A stretch of DNA of 64,000 bases from Occultella kanbiaonis. GTDB taxonomy: Bacteria > Actinomycetota > Actinomycetes > Actinomycetales > Beutenbergiaceae. The translations under genes were made by a program, and so were the position numbers. Where the stretch lies: positions 2,418,001 to 2,482,000 of the forward strand of contig NZ_CP046175.1 of assembly GCF_009708215.1 (NCBI RefSeq), read 5' to 3'. Shown in pieces: positions 1 to 8,006 of this stretch; position 1 is the first letter of the stretch; the number at the start of each line of letters is the position of its first letter. Below the pieces are notes generated by a model. That model worked only from the letters and a program-made list of their open reading frames with translations, did not search any database and had not been told where the DNA came from.

Positions 1-188
1 TCCCGGGTGACCGGATCCTCGCCTCCCGGTTCGGCTACGCCGCGGTGGAGGCCCTCGCCGAGGGCCGCAGCGCCGTCATGACCGCGCTGCGCGGGGACCG
101 GGTCGAACTGGTGCCGCTGAGCGAGGTCGCGGGCCGGTTGAAGCGGGTCCCGGACGAATTGATCGCGGTCGCGTCCGCGCTGGCGTGA
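1..188 (+). CDS. pfkA: 6-phosphofructokinase, C-terminal fragment (cut by window edge)
   Basis: Only the last 61 codons lie in the window, read in the frame starting at base 3. The residues PGDRILASRFGYAAVEAL match the conserved stretch of group A ATP- or PPi-dependent 6-phosphofructokinases that follows the fructose-6-phosphate site. The tail (VPLSEVAGRLKRVP) is typical of actinobacterial PfkA. The enzyme phosphorylates fructose 6-phosphate in cytosolic glycolysis. Its place beside other carbon-metabolism genes is consistent, but active-site residues are outside the window, so ATP versus PPi use cannot be judged. Confidence 0.8.
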   Translation, partial: PGDRILASRFGYAAVEALAEGRSAVMTALRGDRVELVPLSEVAGRLKRVPDELIAVASALA

Positions 189-396
189 GCCTCGGTGCCC
201 GGGTGTCGCGGCCGACATCGGGGCTGGTAGCGATGCCTGGCCGGACACGATAGACTAGTAGACGGCTTTTCGTGCCCTCCTGCGCCGCCCGGTGATCGGA
301 ACTCCGATGACCATGGGAACACACGGTTCGCGGGGGCTACGTGTGCCACCAGCCCCTGTCCGTACTATTCCTGTCCACATCGGAGTCCAACACTCT

Positions 397-1896
397 ATGA
401 CTATCACCACCCCCGCCACGACGAAGGTCCCGCAGGTCGCGATCAACGACATCGGCTCGGAAGAAGACTTCCTCGCAGCCGTCGATGCGACCATCAAGTA
501 CTTCAACGACGGAGACATCGTCGAGGGCACCGTCGTCAAGGTCGACCGGGACGAGGTCCTCCTCGACATCGGTTACAAGACCGAAGGCGTCATCCTTTCC
601 CGCGAGCTCTCCATCAAGCACGACGTCGACCCCGATGAGGTCGTCTCCGTGGGTGAGCGCGTCGAGGCCCTCGTCCTCCAGAAGGAGGACAAGGAGGGTC
701 GTCTGCTCCTGTCCAAGAAGCGCGCGCAGTACGAGCGGGCCTGGGGCACGATCGAGAAGATCAAGGAGGAGGACGGCGTCGTCACCGGCACCGTCATCGA
801 GGTCGTCAAGGGCGGCCTCATCCTCGACATCGGCCTGCGTGGCTTCCTGCCCGCCTCCCTCGTGGAGATGCGCCGGGTCCGCGACCTCCAGCCGTACATC
901 GGCCAGGAGATCGAGGCCAAGATCATCGAGCTGGACAAGAACCGCAACAACGTGGTCCTGTCCCGTCGCGCCTGGCTCGAGCAGACCCAGTCCGAGGTTC
1001 GTTCCACCTTCCTGCAGACGCTGCAGAAGGGTCAGGTCCGCCCCGGTGTGGTCTCCTCCATCGTCAACTTCGGTGCGTTCGTGGACCTCGGCGGCGTCGA
1101 CGGTCTCGTCCACGTCTCCGAACTGTCCTGGAAGCACATCGACCACCCGAACGAGATCGTGGAGGTCGGCCAGGAGGTCACCGTCGAGGTCCTCGACGTC
1201 GACTTCGACCGCGAGCGTGTCTCCCTGTCGCTGAAGGCGACCCAGGAGGACCCGTGGCAGGCCTTCGCCCGCACGCACGCCATCGGGCAGGTCGTGCCGG
1301 GTAAGGTCACCAAGCTCGTTCCGTTCGGTGCGTTCGTGCGCGTCGAGGACGGCATCGAGGGCCTGGTCCACATCTCCGAGCTGGCCCAGCGCCACGTGGA
1401 GCTGCCGGAGCAGGTCGCGAAGGTCGACGACGAGGTGTTCGTCAAGGTCATCGACATCGACCTCGAGCGTCGCCGGATCTCGCTGTCCCTCAAGCAGGCC
1501 AACGAGGGCGTCGACCCCAGCAGCGACGACTTCGACCCGTCCATGTACGGCATGGCGGCGGAGTACGACGAGCAGGGCAACTACAAGTACCCCGAGGGCT
1601 TCGACCCGGAGACGAACGAGTGGCTCGAGGGCTACGACACCCAGCGCGAGGCATGGGAGGCGCAGTACGCGCTGGCCCAGGCTCGCTGGGAGGCCCACAA
1701 GCAGCAGGTCGCGGCGGCCATCGAGGCCGACGCCGACCCGGGCACCTCCTCCAGCAGCTCCTCGTCGTCGTCGTCCTCCTCCTCGGACTCGGGCTCGGAC
1801 TCCTCGTCCTACAGCTCGGCTCCGGTCGAGGCGGCCGGCACGCTGGCCTCCGACGAGGCCCTCGCCGCACTGCGCGAGAAGCTGACCGGCGGCTGA
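397..1896 (+). CDS. rpsA: 30S ribosomal protein S1
   Basis: This 499-residue protein binds mRNA on the 30S subunit and helps initiate translation. Four S1/OB-fold RNA-binding domains lie at about residues 40-109, 127-192, 212-281 and 298-367. Domains 3 and 4 carry the motifs NFGAFVDLGGVDGLVH and PFGAFVRVEDGIEGLVH. Four domains is the usual actinobacterial form, against six in E. coli. I chose the ATG at 397 because MTITTPATT is a family-like start with GGAG 11 bases upstream; an in-frame start at 292 exists but looks like leader. The C-terminus is odd: thirteen consecutive serines (451-463) and then an Asp/Ser-rich tail. A possible -10 (TAGACT, 251-256) lies upstream without a convincing -35. 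Confidence 0.97.
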   Translation: MTITTPATTKVPQVAINDIGSEEDFLAAVDATIKYFNDGDIVEGTVVKVDRDEVLLDIGYKTEGVILSRELSIKHDVDPDEVVSVGERVEALVLQKEDKEGRLLLSKKRAQYERAWGTIEKIKEEDGVVTGTVIEVVKGGLILDIGLRGFLPASLVEMRRVRDLQPYIGQEIEAKIIELDKNRNNVVLSRRAWLEQTQSEVRSTFLQTLQKGQVRPGVVSSIVNFGAFVDLGGVDGLVHVSELSWKHIDHPNEIVEVGQEVTVEVLDVDFDRERVSLSLKATQEDPWQAFARTHAIGQVVPGKVTKLVPFGAFVRVEDGIEGLVHISELAQRHVELPEQVAKVDDEVFVKVIDIDLERRRISLSLKQANEGVDPSSDDFDPSMYGMAAEYDEQGNYKYPEGFDPETNEWLEGYDTQREAWEAQYALAQARWEAHKQQVAAAIEADADPGTSSSSSSSSSSSSSDSGSDSSSYSSAPVEAAGTLASDEALAALREKLTGG

Positions 1897-1916
1897 TCCA
1901 GCCCCACGCAGTACCT

Positions 1917-1955
1917 CGACGGCCCGTCACCCCGCACCGGGGTGGCGGGCCGTCG
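1917..1955 (+). terminator. Hairpin terminator after rpsA
   Basis: Bases 1917-1926 (CGACGGCCCG) pair with 1946-1955, and CACCCCG (1928-1934) pairs with CGGGGTG (1938-1944). This gives a stem of about 17 bp with one mismatch, 20 bases after the rpsA stop. There is no U-tract, which is common for actinobacterial terminators. Confidence 0.7.
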
Positions 1956-1980
1956 CCGTCGGCGCACGTAGGCTGCACGG

Positions 1981-2616
1981 GTGCCCGCCCTGAACCGCAC
2001 CGTGCTCCTCACCGGCTTCGAACCCTTCGACGGCGCCGGCCGCAACCCCTCGATCGAGGCGGTGCGCGTGGTCGAGCGCGACTGGGACCGTGCCGAGCTG
2101 CTCGTCGCCGCCGAGCTGCCGGTGGCCTATGACCGGATGGGCGCCGACCTGGACGCCCTGCTCGCCGAGCACCGGCCGGACGTCGTGATCGGCGTCGGCC
2201 TGGCCCCCGGGCGGGGCCGGGTCAGTCTCGAGCGGCTCGCCGTGAACCTGTGCGACGCCCGGATCCCCGACAACGACGGTGCCCAGCCCGCCGAGGCACC
2301 CGTGCTGGCCGGGCAGCCGACCGCGCTGTTCACCTCGCTGCCGGTCAAGGCCACCCGCGCCCTGCTCGCGGACGCCGGCATCGAGGCGGAACTGTCCATG
2401 ACCGCGGGCACGTTCGTGTGCAACGCGATGTTCTTCCGCGCGACGGCGTGGGCGGGCCTCGCGCAGGGCCGTCGCGCCGGCTTCGTGCACGTGCCGATGC
2501 CCGACGGCGTCGGCTCGCCCGGTCTGGCGACGCTCGCCCGGGCGGTGCGCGTCAGCGTCGACGCCGCGTTGGACGTTGCGGCGGACCTGCGGGTCGCCGC
2601 GGGCGAGACCGACTGA
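1981..2616 (+). CDS. pcp: Pyroglutamyl-peptidase I (pyrrolidone-carboxylate peptidase)
   Basis: This 211-residue cytosolic cysteine peptidase of family C15 removes N-terminal pyroglutamate from peptides. The N-terminal motif LLTGFEPFDGAGRNPS is diagnostic. The expected catalytic triad is visible: Glu in the GRGRVSLERLAVN segment, Cys in AGTFVCNAMFF and His in GFVHVPMP. Length is normal for the family (about 200-215). The GTG start follows a weak purine-rich stretch only, so transcription or translation signals are not obvious. It stands alone between the rpsA terminator and coaE, 35 bases before the next start. Confidence 0.93.
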   Translation: MPALNRTVLLTGFEPFDGAGRNPSIEAVRVVERDWDRAELLVAAELPVAYDRMGADLDALLAEHRPDVVIGVGLAPGRGRVSLERLAVNLCDARIPDNDGAQPAEAPVLAGQPTALFTSLPVKATRALLADAGIEAELSMTAGTFVCNAMFFRATAWAGLAQGRRAGFVHVPMPDGVGSPGLATLARAVRVSVDAALDVAADLRVAAGETD

Positions 2617-2651
2617 GGCCACACCCCGCCCCACCTCGTAGGGTGGTGCCC

Positions 2652-3857
2652 GTGCTACACATCGGCCTCACCGGGGGCATCGCCGCCGGCAAGTCCACGA
2701 TCGCCGCGGCTCTCACCGACCTGGGCGCGCACCTCATCGACGCGGACGTGATCGCTCGCGAGGTGGTCGAACCGGGCACCCCGGGTCTGCGGGCCGTGGT
2801 CGAGGCGTTCGGCGACGGCGTGCTGACGGCCGACGGCGCCCTGGACCGGCCCGCCCTCGGCCGGGTGATCTTCCGTGACGACGACGCCCGGGCGCGGCTG
2901 AACGCCATCGTGCACCCGCTCGTCGGCGAGGCCACGAAGGCCCGGGTGCGTGCGCTCCCGGCCGACGCGATCGCGGTGCACGACGTTCCGCTCATCGTCG
3001 AGAACGGACTGGCGGCCGGCTACCACCTGGTCCTGGTGGTCGGTGCGTCCGCCGACGTGCGGCTGGACCGGCTGGTCGCCGACCGTGGCATGACGCCCGA
3101 GGACGCCCTCGCCCGAATCGCGGCGCAGGCCGACGACGAGGCCCGGCGCCGGGTCGCCGACGTCTGGATCGACAACGAACGGCATCCGGACGAGGTGCGT
3201 GCCGCCGTCGGGCAGGTGTGGCGGAGCCGGATCGTGCCGTACGCGCGCAACCTCGAGGCGGGCGCCGTGGCGGCCCGATCCGGGCGGGCAGTGCTGGTCG
3301 AACCACCCGAGCCGCCACGTACCTGGGCCGTGCAGGCGGACCAGATCCTCGCCCGATTGCGCCGCGCCGGCGGGGAACGGGTCCGGTCGGCGGAGCACAT
3401 CGGGTCCACCGCCGTGCCGGGACTGGTGGCCAAGGACGTGCTCGACCTGCAGCTCGGCGTGGACACCCTCGCGGATGCGGACCGGATCGCCGAGGCGCTC
3501 GGCCGGGCCGGGTTCCCGGTGCGGGCCGGGGAGTGGGTCGACACCTCGAAGCCGAACGAACCCGATGCGCGCCGGTGGGACAAGCGCCTGCACGGCAACG
3601 CGGACCCGTGCCGTGCCGTGAACCTGCATGTGCGGGTGGTGGGCGGACTCGGCTGGACCTACGCTCTGGCCTTCCGGGACTGGCTCCGCGCCGACGATGC
3701 CGCCCGCGAGGAGTACGCGGCACTGAAGCGCCGTACCGCGTCGGCCACTGCCGACACCGGCGCCTACGCTGCGGCGAAGGAGCCCTGGTTCACCCAGGTC
3801 TGGCCCCGCCTGCAGGCGTGGGTCGACGCCGAACGGTGGCAGCCACCGACCCGGTGA
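2652..3857 (+). CDS. coaE: Dephospho-CoA kinase fused to a GrpB/UPF0157 domain
   Basis: The protein has 401 residues. Residues 1 to about 195 are dephospho-CoA kinase, the last step of coenzyme A synthesis, with P-loop GGIAAGKS (8-15), the CoaE motif DADVIAREVV and the lid/acceptor region. Residues about 215-395 form a GrpB-like (UPF0157, nucleotidyltransferase-fold) domain with EHIGSTAVPGL and KDVLDLQLGV. This two-domain form is known from actinobacteria, including the M. tuberculosis CoaE, where the second domain is thought to aid folding. I chose GTG 2652 because the P-loop must start within the first ten residues; the open frame further upstream overlaps pcp and is not coding. Confidence 0.94.
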   Translation: MLHIGLTGGIAAGKSTIAAALTDLGAHLIDADVIAREVVEPGTPGLRAVVEAFGDGVLTADGALDRPALGRVIFRDDDARARLNAIVHPLVGEATKARVRALPADAIAVHDVPLIVENGLAAGYHLVLVVGASADVRLDRLVADRGMTPEDALARIAAQADDEARRRVADVWIDNERHPDEVRAAVGQVWRSRIVPYARNLEAGAVAARSGRAVLVEPPEPPRTWAVQADQILARLRRAGGERVRSAEHIGSTAVPGLVAKDVLDLQLGVDTLADADRIAEALGRAGFPVRAGEWVDTSKPNEPDARRWDKRLHGNADPCRAVNLHVRVVGGLGWTYALAFRDWLRADDAAREEYAALKRRTASATADTGAYAAAKEPWFTQVWPRLQAWVDAERWQPPTR

Positions 3858-3872
3858 CGGACGGACGGGCGC

Positions 3873-3902
3873 TCCCGTGCCGACCGGCTGCTCGGCACGG
3901 GA
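3873..3902. terminator. Hairpin between convergent coaE and ABC permease
   Basis: TCCCGTGCCGA (3873-3883) and TCGGCACGGGA (3892-3902) form a perfect 11-bp stem with an 8-base loop. It sits between two convergent genes and could end transcription from both sides. Confidence 0.7.
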
Positions 3903-3913
3903 ACGCCGCGCGC

Positions 3914-4747
3914 TCAGACAGTCCTGCGGGTGCGGTGGATACCCACCCACAGCCCGACGGCGCAGGTGAGCGCGGCCGCCACCCAGCCCCACAGCACCTC
4001 GGCGGCTCCGAAGGACCCGCTGAGCAGGGCTCGCTCCGCCTCCACGATGTAGGTCAGCGGGTTGAACTGCGCCGCGACCTGCATCCAGCTCGGTGCGCTC
4101 TCCAGCGGCAGCATCATGCCGGAGAGGATGAGCAGCGGGAACAGGAGCGCCTGCTGCACACCCCAGAACAGCCACTCCCGGCTCTTCGCGGCCAGCGCCA
4201 GCGCCATCGACAGCGCTCCCACGCCGATCCCGAACAGGCCGAGCAGCGCCAGGCCGACGAGCAGGTGCAGTGGGTAGAGACGGAAGCCGAACGGCACGCA
4301 GATCAGCACGATGATCAGCCCCTGCACCACCAGCGGGGCGAACTCCTTGAGTGAGCGCCCGATCAGGATCGCGGACCGGTTCAGTGGCGTCGCCAGAACC
4401 CGCTCGTAGGACCCGGTCATCAGTTCGTACAGCAGGTTCGATCCGGTCATCGAGGTACCGAACAGGGAGATCATCACGATCACCCCGGGCACGAACCACT
4501 GCAGCGTCTCGGCCGTGGAACCACCGCCACCGCCGAGGCCGCCGACCGCACCGGTCAGCATCGGCGCGAACAGGCCGAGGAAGACCAGCGGCTGCAGCAA
4601 CGAGAAGATCAGCGTGAACGGGTCGCGGATGACGAGCAGGATCTCCCGCACGAACACGGCGCCGACGTCGCCGATGAACTTGCGGGCGCCGGTATGCAGC
4701 AGCACGGTACGTACCTCGCGCTCGGGCTCCTGGGTGAGCGTGGACAT
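3914..4747 (-). CDS. ABC-2 type exporter permease (DrrB-like)
   Basis: This 277-residue inner-membrane subunit of a drug or lipid exporter has about six hydrophobic segments. The ABC-2 signature region is present (MTGSYERVLATPLNRSAILIGR; LLILSGMMLPLESAP). A cytosolic N-terminal stretch precedes the first span, as in DrrB/NodJ-type permeases. The start is ATG 4747, reached by a TGATG junction with the upstream ATPase and preceded by AGGAGG; GTG 4750 is an alternative. It pairs with the ATPase as a half-transporter system in one operon. The substrate cannot be read from sequence. Confidence 0.88.
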   Translation of the reverse strand: MSTLTQEPEREVRTVLLHTGARKFIGDVGAVFVREILLVIRDPFTLIFSLLQPLVFLGLFAPMLTGAVGGLGGGGGSTAETLQWFVPGVIVMISLFGTSMTGSNLLYELMTGSYERVLATPLNRSAILIGRSLKEFAPLVVQGLIIVLICVPFGFRLYPLHLLVGLALLGLFGIGVGALSMALALAAKSREWLFWGVQQALLFPLLILSGMMLPLESAPSWMQVAAQFNPLTYIVEAERALLSGSFGAAEVLWGWVAAALTCAVGLWVGIHRTRRTV

Positions 4748-5712
4748 CACGCGGCCTCCTCTCGCAGGCTGCGCCCGGTCAGGTTGAGGAAGACGTCATC
4801 GAGGCTGGCCCGTCTGAGGTCGGCCGAGGTGACGGTGTGTCCCGCCAGCCGCAGCGCCTCGATCGCGGCCGGCAACCGGTCCGATCCGTGCGTCGTGGCG
4901 ATCACGACGACCAGTGCGGCGTCCGGTCCCGGTTCGGTGCGCACCTCGCCACCGGCTCCCGCGAGCAGCGTGGTGATCTCCTCAGCTCGGCCGCCGGCGG
5001 CGAGCGTCAGCGTGATCACGTCGTCGGCGTACTCGCGCTTGAGGACCGACGGCGGTGCATCCGCGATGATCGTGCCGTGGTCGATGACCACCACCCGTTC
5101 GGCCATGGTGTCCGCCTCGTCAAGGTAGTGCGTGGTGAGCACGATGGTCATTCCGTAGCGCTCTCGCATCGCGCCGATGTGCTCCCACAGGTTCGCCCGG
5201 CTGTGTGGGTCCAGCCCGGTGGTGGGTTCGTCGAGGAACAGCAGCGGCGGGTGGTTCATCAGTCCCATCGCCACGTCCAGACGGCGGCGCTGGCCCCCGG
5301 AGAGGCTCTGCACCGTGCGCTTCTCGAGCCCGGTGAGTTCGAGCGCCTCGAGCAGGCCGGAGGTGCGGCGGCGGTACTCCTCGGCGGGCAGCCCGTAGAA
5401 CCGGCCCTGGTTGTGCATCTCATCGAGCACCCGGTAGGAGTAGCCACCACCGTTCCCCTGTCCGATGTAGCCGATCCGGGCGCGCACCTGCGCCGGGTCG
5501 TCGGTGACGTTCCAGCCGGCCACCTCGGCGGTGCCGGAGGTGGGTTCGAGCAGGCTGGTGAGCATGCGCAGCGTGGTGGACTTCCCGGCCCCGTTCGGGC
5601 CGAGGAACGCCACGAGCTCACCCTCGTGGACGTCGACGTCGATGCTCTTGACCGCTTCGACGGTCTCCTTCTTGCGTTGGAAGGTCTTGGTCAGGCCTCG
5701 TGCACGGATCAC
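4747..5712 (-). CDS. ABC transporter ATPase (DrrA-like, daunorubicin-resistance family)
   Basis: This 321-residue ATP-binding subunit powers the adjacent permease. Walker A GPNGAGKSTT, signature SLSGGQRRRLDVAMGL, Walker [13 protein letters not shown] and H-loop TTHYLDEAD are all intact. The C-terminal 80 residues (after about 240) match the DrrA-type extension, ending in ASLDDVFLNLTGRSL. GTG 5712 is the start, with GAGGAAG upstream. Transcription begins in the intergenic region shared with the divergent TetR gene, which likely controls it. Confidence 0.93.
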   Translation of the reverse strand: MIRARGLTKTFQRKKETVEAVKSIDVDVHEGELVAFLGPNGAGKSTTLRMLTSLLEPTSGTAEVAGWNVTDDPAQVRARIGYIGQGNGGGYSYRVLDEMHNQGRFYGLPAEEYRRRTSGLLEALELTGLEKRTVQSLSGGQRRRLDVAMGLMNHPPLLFLDEPTTGLDPHSRANLWEHIGAMRERYGMTIVLTTHYLDEADTMAERVVVIDHGTIIADAPPSVLKREYADDVITLTLAAGGRAEEITTLLAGAGGEVRTEPGPDAALVVVIATTHGSDRLPAAIEALRLAGHTVTSADLRRASLDDVFLNLTGRSLREEAA

Positions 5713-5728
5713 CCGGGAGCTTCCTCTC

Positions 5729-5774
5729 GTACGGTGTACTGAAATTGGGATCCGAACGATAGCATACGCTGTAC
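5729..5774. promoter_or_regulatory. Paired near-palindromic operator in the ABC/TetR divergent promoter
   Basis: GTACGGTGTAC (5729-5739) is a palindrome around a 3-base centre. ATACGCTGTAC (5764-5774) is the same pattern with one arm mismatch. They are 35 bases apart, between the divergent exporter operon and the TetR gene. Spacing and position suit a TetR-family operator. Binding by the adjacent regulator is inferred. Confidence 0.5.
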
Positions 5775-5838
5775 GGGAAATGGGTGCCGGCGGATGTGGT
5801 CAGATTGCCTCGCACGTGACGGAGGAGGATGAGGGCCG

Positions 5839-6666
5839 GTGACGATCGACGATCAGGTTGCGGACGACGGTGACGGGCTGAAGCAGCTCGCCGCACAGAA
5901 GGCGATGGCCGACGGGTACCCGTTCGTCACGCGCACGCCCGAGGTGACCCGGCGGCTCGCACTGCTGTGGTCGCCGCCGGAGCCGTCGACGAAGGGCCGG
6001 CCGGCCAGCACGAGCCTCGCGGAGGTGATCTCGGCGGGGCTGGCGGTGGTGCGGGCCGAGGGCCTCGAGGCGCTGTCCATGCGCAAGGTGGCCAAGGAGC
6101 TCGGCGTCGGCGCGATGTCGCTGTACACCTACGTGCCCGGCCGCACCGAGCTCATCGACCTGATGATCGACAGCGTGTATGGCGGACTCGGGCTGCCCGA
6201 GGCGGGTGAACCCTGGCGGACGGCACTGGGGCAGTACTGCCGGGAGTTCTGGGAACTGTACGAGCGCGAGCCGTGGCTGCTCCAGACGAATATGTGGCGT
6301 GCCCCGCTGTCGCCGCGCGTGCTCGACGCCCAGGAGGCGGGTCTGCGCACCCTGATCCGCACGGCGCTGGCCCCTGTCCAGGTGGTGCAGACCATCGGCC
6401 TGGTGGACACGGTGCTGCAGGGCCTCGCGCGCAGCTCCATCGCCGAGTCCGTCGACAGCGACGCCAGTGGGGTCGGGCAGGACGACTACTGGGAGTCGAT
6501 GAGCAGCTTCTGGGAGGACTGGTTCGACGTCGATCGGTATCCGGTGATGACCGAGGTCTATCTCGCGGGGGCCTTCGACAACGATGTCGGTGGGTTCGAG
6601 ACGACCTTGGAACGGCTACTGGACGTGGTCGAGATGTCCATCGACGCAGCCGCGGAGGCCGGCTGA
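5839..6666 (+). CDS. TetR/AcrR-family transcriptional regulator
   Basis: This 275-residue DNA-binding repressor has its helix-turn-helix at about residues 60-105 (GLEALSMRKVAKELGVGAMSLYTYV); the remainder is the ligand-binding, dimerising C-terminal domain of the TetR_C type. An unusually long N-terminal arm of about 55 residues precedes the HTH. The start is GTG 5839 behind GGAGGAGG. It is divergent from the DrrAB-type exporter with two matching operator-like elements between, so it is probably the local repressor of that exporter. Confidence 0.9.
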   Translation: MTIDDQVADDGDGLKQLAAQKAMADGYPFVTRTPEVTRRLALLWSPPEPSTKGRPASTSLAEVISAGLAVVRAEGLEALSMRKVAKELGVGAMSLYTYVPGRTELIDLMIDSVYGGLGLPEAGEPWRTALGQYCREFWELYEREPWLLQTNMWRAPLSPRVLDAQEAGLRTLIRTALAPVQVVQTIGLVDTVLQGLARSSIAESVDSDASGVGQDDYWESMSSFWEDWFDVDRYPVMTEVYLAGAFDNDVGGFETTLERLLDVVEMSIDAAAEAG

Positions 6667-6700
6667 GCGGCCCCCGCGGCGCGAACCGGATCGAGCAGGA

Positions 6701-7138
6701 TCAGGCGAGCGACGCCGTCAGCGTGATCTCGGTGCCCGCGAGGGCCTTCGAGACCGGGCAGCCCTCCTTCGCCGCGAGGGCGAGCTTCTGGAAGTCCTCC
6801 TCCGAGAGGTTCTCGACCGTCGCCGAGACGGTCAGGTGGATGCCGGTGATCGCGGCGCCGCCCTCCGCGCCCGGGTCGAACGTGACCTTGGCGCCCGTGT
6901 TGATCTGCGTCGGCGGGGTGCCGTTGGAGTCGAGCACGTTCGAGAACGCCATCGAGTAGCACGCGGCGTGCGCGGCGCCGATGAGCTCCTCGGGGTTGGT
7001 GGTGCCGCCGTTCTCCTCGGTGCGCGCCTTCCAGTTGATGTCGAAGGTCGCGAGCTTGGAGCTGTCCAGGCTCGCTGAGCCCGACCCCTGGAACAGGTTC
7101 CCGGACCAGGATGCGCTTGCACGGCTGACGAGTGCCAT
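6701..7138 (-). CDS. OsmC-family peroxiredoxin
   Basis: This 145-residue cytosolic thiol peroxidase reduces organic hydroperoxides. The two redox cysteines are visible in AHAACYSMAFS and EGCPVSKAL, and the N-terminal part (ASASWSGNLFQGSG) matches the OsmC subgroup rather than Ohr. Length is normal. ATG 7138 follows AGGAGG (7 bases). It is convergent with the TetR gene and separated from it by about 34 bases. A second, more divergent OsmC-like protein lies at 31723-32211. Confidence 0.92.
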   Translation of the reverse strand: MALVSRASASWSGNLFQGSGSASLDSSKLATFDINWKARTEENGGTTNPEELIGAAHAACYSMAFSNVLDSNGTPPTQINTGAKVTFDPGAEGGAAITGIHLTVSATVENLSEEDFQKLALAAKEGCPVSKALAGTEITLTASLA

Positions 7139-7227
7139 CTGTCGATTCCTCCTTCGCCCGCCCGGACGTTCCGTGCGCGGCGTCGTGAGCCAGTCTGCCC
7201 CGCCGGCCGCCTTCGCGACAGCGCGGC

Positions 7228-7923
7228 TCAGGACCCGGGCGAACCGACGTGCTCGCGGAGGAATCGGGCGACGTCCTCGAGCTCGGCGGCGGCCACGCCG
7301 TGGCCGAGACCGGGGTACCGGCGCTCGGTGAGGTCGACGTGCGAGGCGAGGAACGCCGTCGTGCGTTCGACCGCGGCGGCCGTGATGACCGGATCGGCCT
7401 CGTCGCGGCCCCAGAACACCGGCGGGCGGATCTGCGAGAGGGCCTCGTCGCCGGCCACGAGCCCACCGGCGGTGAAGCCGGACAGGACCACGCCGCACGT
7501 GTAGTCCTCGGGGTTGTGGCGCAGCAGGTGGGTCACCATCGCGCCCCCCTGGGAGAACCCGAGCAGGGCAACGGGTCCCGGGGTCCGTACCCGTGCATGC
7601 GTGTGCTCCAGCCAGCGGCGGATGCCCCGCACACCGGCGTCGAGGTAGGCGGGGTCCGGGCGGCCGGGGTCGGTGATCGGGAACCAGGCGTAGCCGCGGC
7701 CGGCCCCGACGGCGACCGGCAGCGGTGCCCGCAGGCTCGCGATCACGAACTCCGCAGGCAGGTGCGGCATCAGGCCGGCGAGGTCGGCCTCGTTGGAGCC
7801 GAAGCCGTGCAGCAGGACGAGCAGCGGACGCTCGTCGAGCGCCGCGTTGACCCGGTTCGGCGGCACCGACCAGACGGTCGCCCCGGCGTCCAGCGGCAGG
7901 GTCTCGGGGCGAAGTGTCGACAT
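7228..7923 (-). CDS. Alpha/beta-hydrolase, phospholipase/carboxylesterase family
   Basis: The 231-residue protein has the serine-hydrolase fold: oxyanion motif [12 protein letters not shown], nucleophile elbow GFSQGGAM, and acid and base residues in EADPVI and GLGHGV. It matches the small carboxylesterase/phospholipase group (PF02230), which act in the cytosol on short-chain esters. No signal peptide is seen. It is divergent from uvrB across 83 bases. The natural substrate is unknown. Confidence 0.88.
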   Translation of the reverse strand: MSTLRPETLPLDAGATVWSVPPNRVNAALDERPLLVLLHGFGSNEADLAGLMPHLPAEFVIASLRAPLPVAVGAGRGYAWFPITDPGRPDPAYLDAGVRGIRRWLEHTHARVRTPGPVALLGFSQGGAMVTHLLRHNPEDYTCGVVLSGFTAGGLVAGDEALSQIRPPVFWGRDEADPVITAAAVERTTAFLASHVDLTERRYPGLGHGVAAAELEDVARFLREHVGSPGS

Positions 7924-8006
7924 GGCCGAAGTCTGGCACGCCTCGTTCGGCCGACGGCGTACCGGCGCGATCGATGAATGTCACCGGTCCGACGTACCTT
8001 TGTGTC

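Noticed and set aside
337-1698. Minus-strand frame of 453 residues opposite rpsA
   Set aside because: Its Leu/Asp/Val-rich repeats mirror the S1 domains on the other strand. It is a shadow of rpsA.
2655-4499. Minus-strand frame of 614 residues over coaE and the ABC permease
   Set aside because: It runs antisense to coaE and overlaps the real permease in another frame. Composition is Arg/Gly/Asp-rich with no domain.
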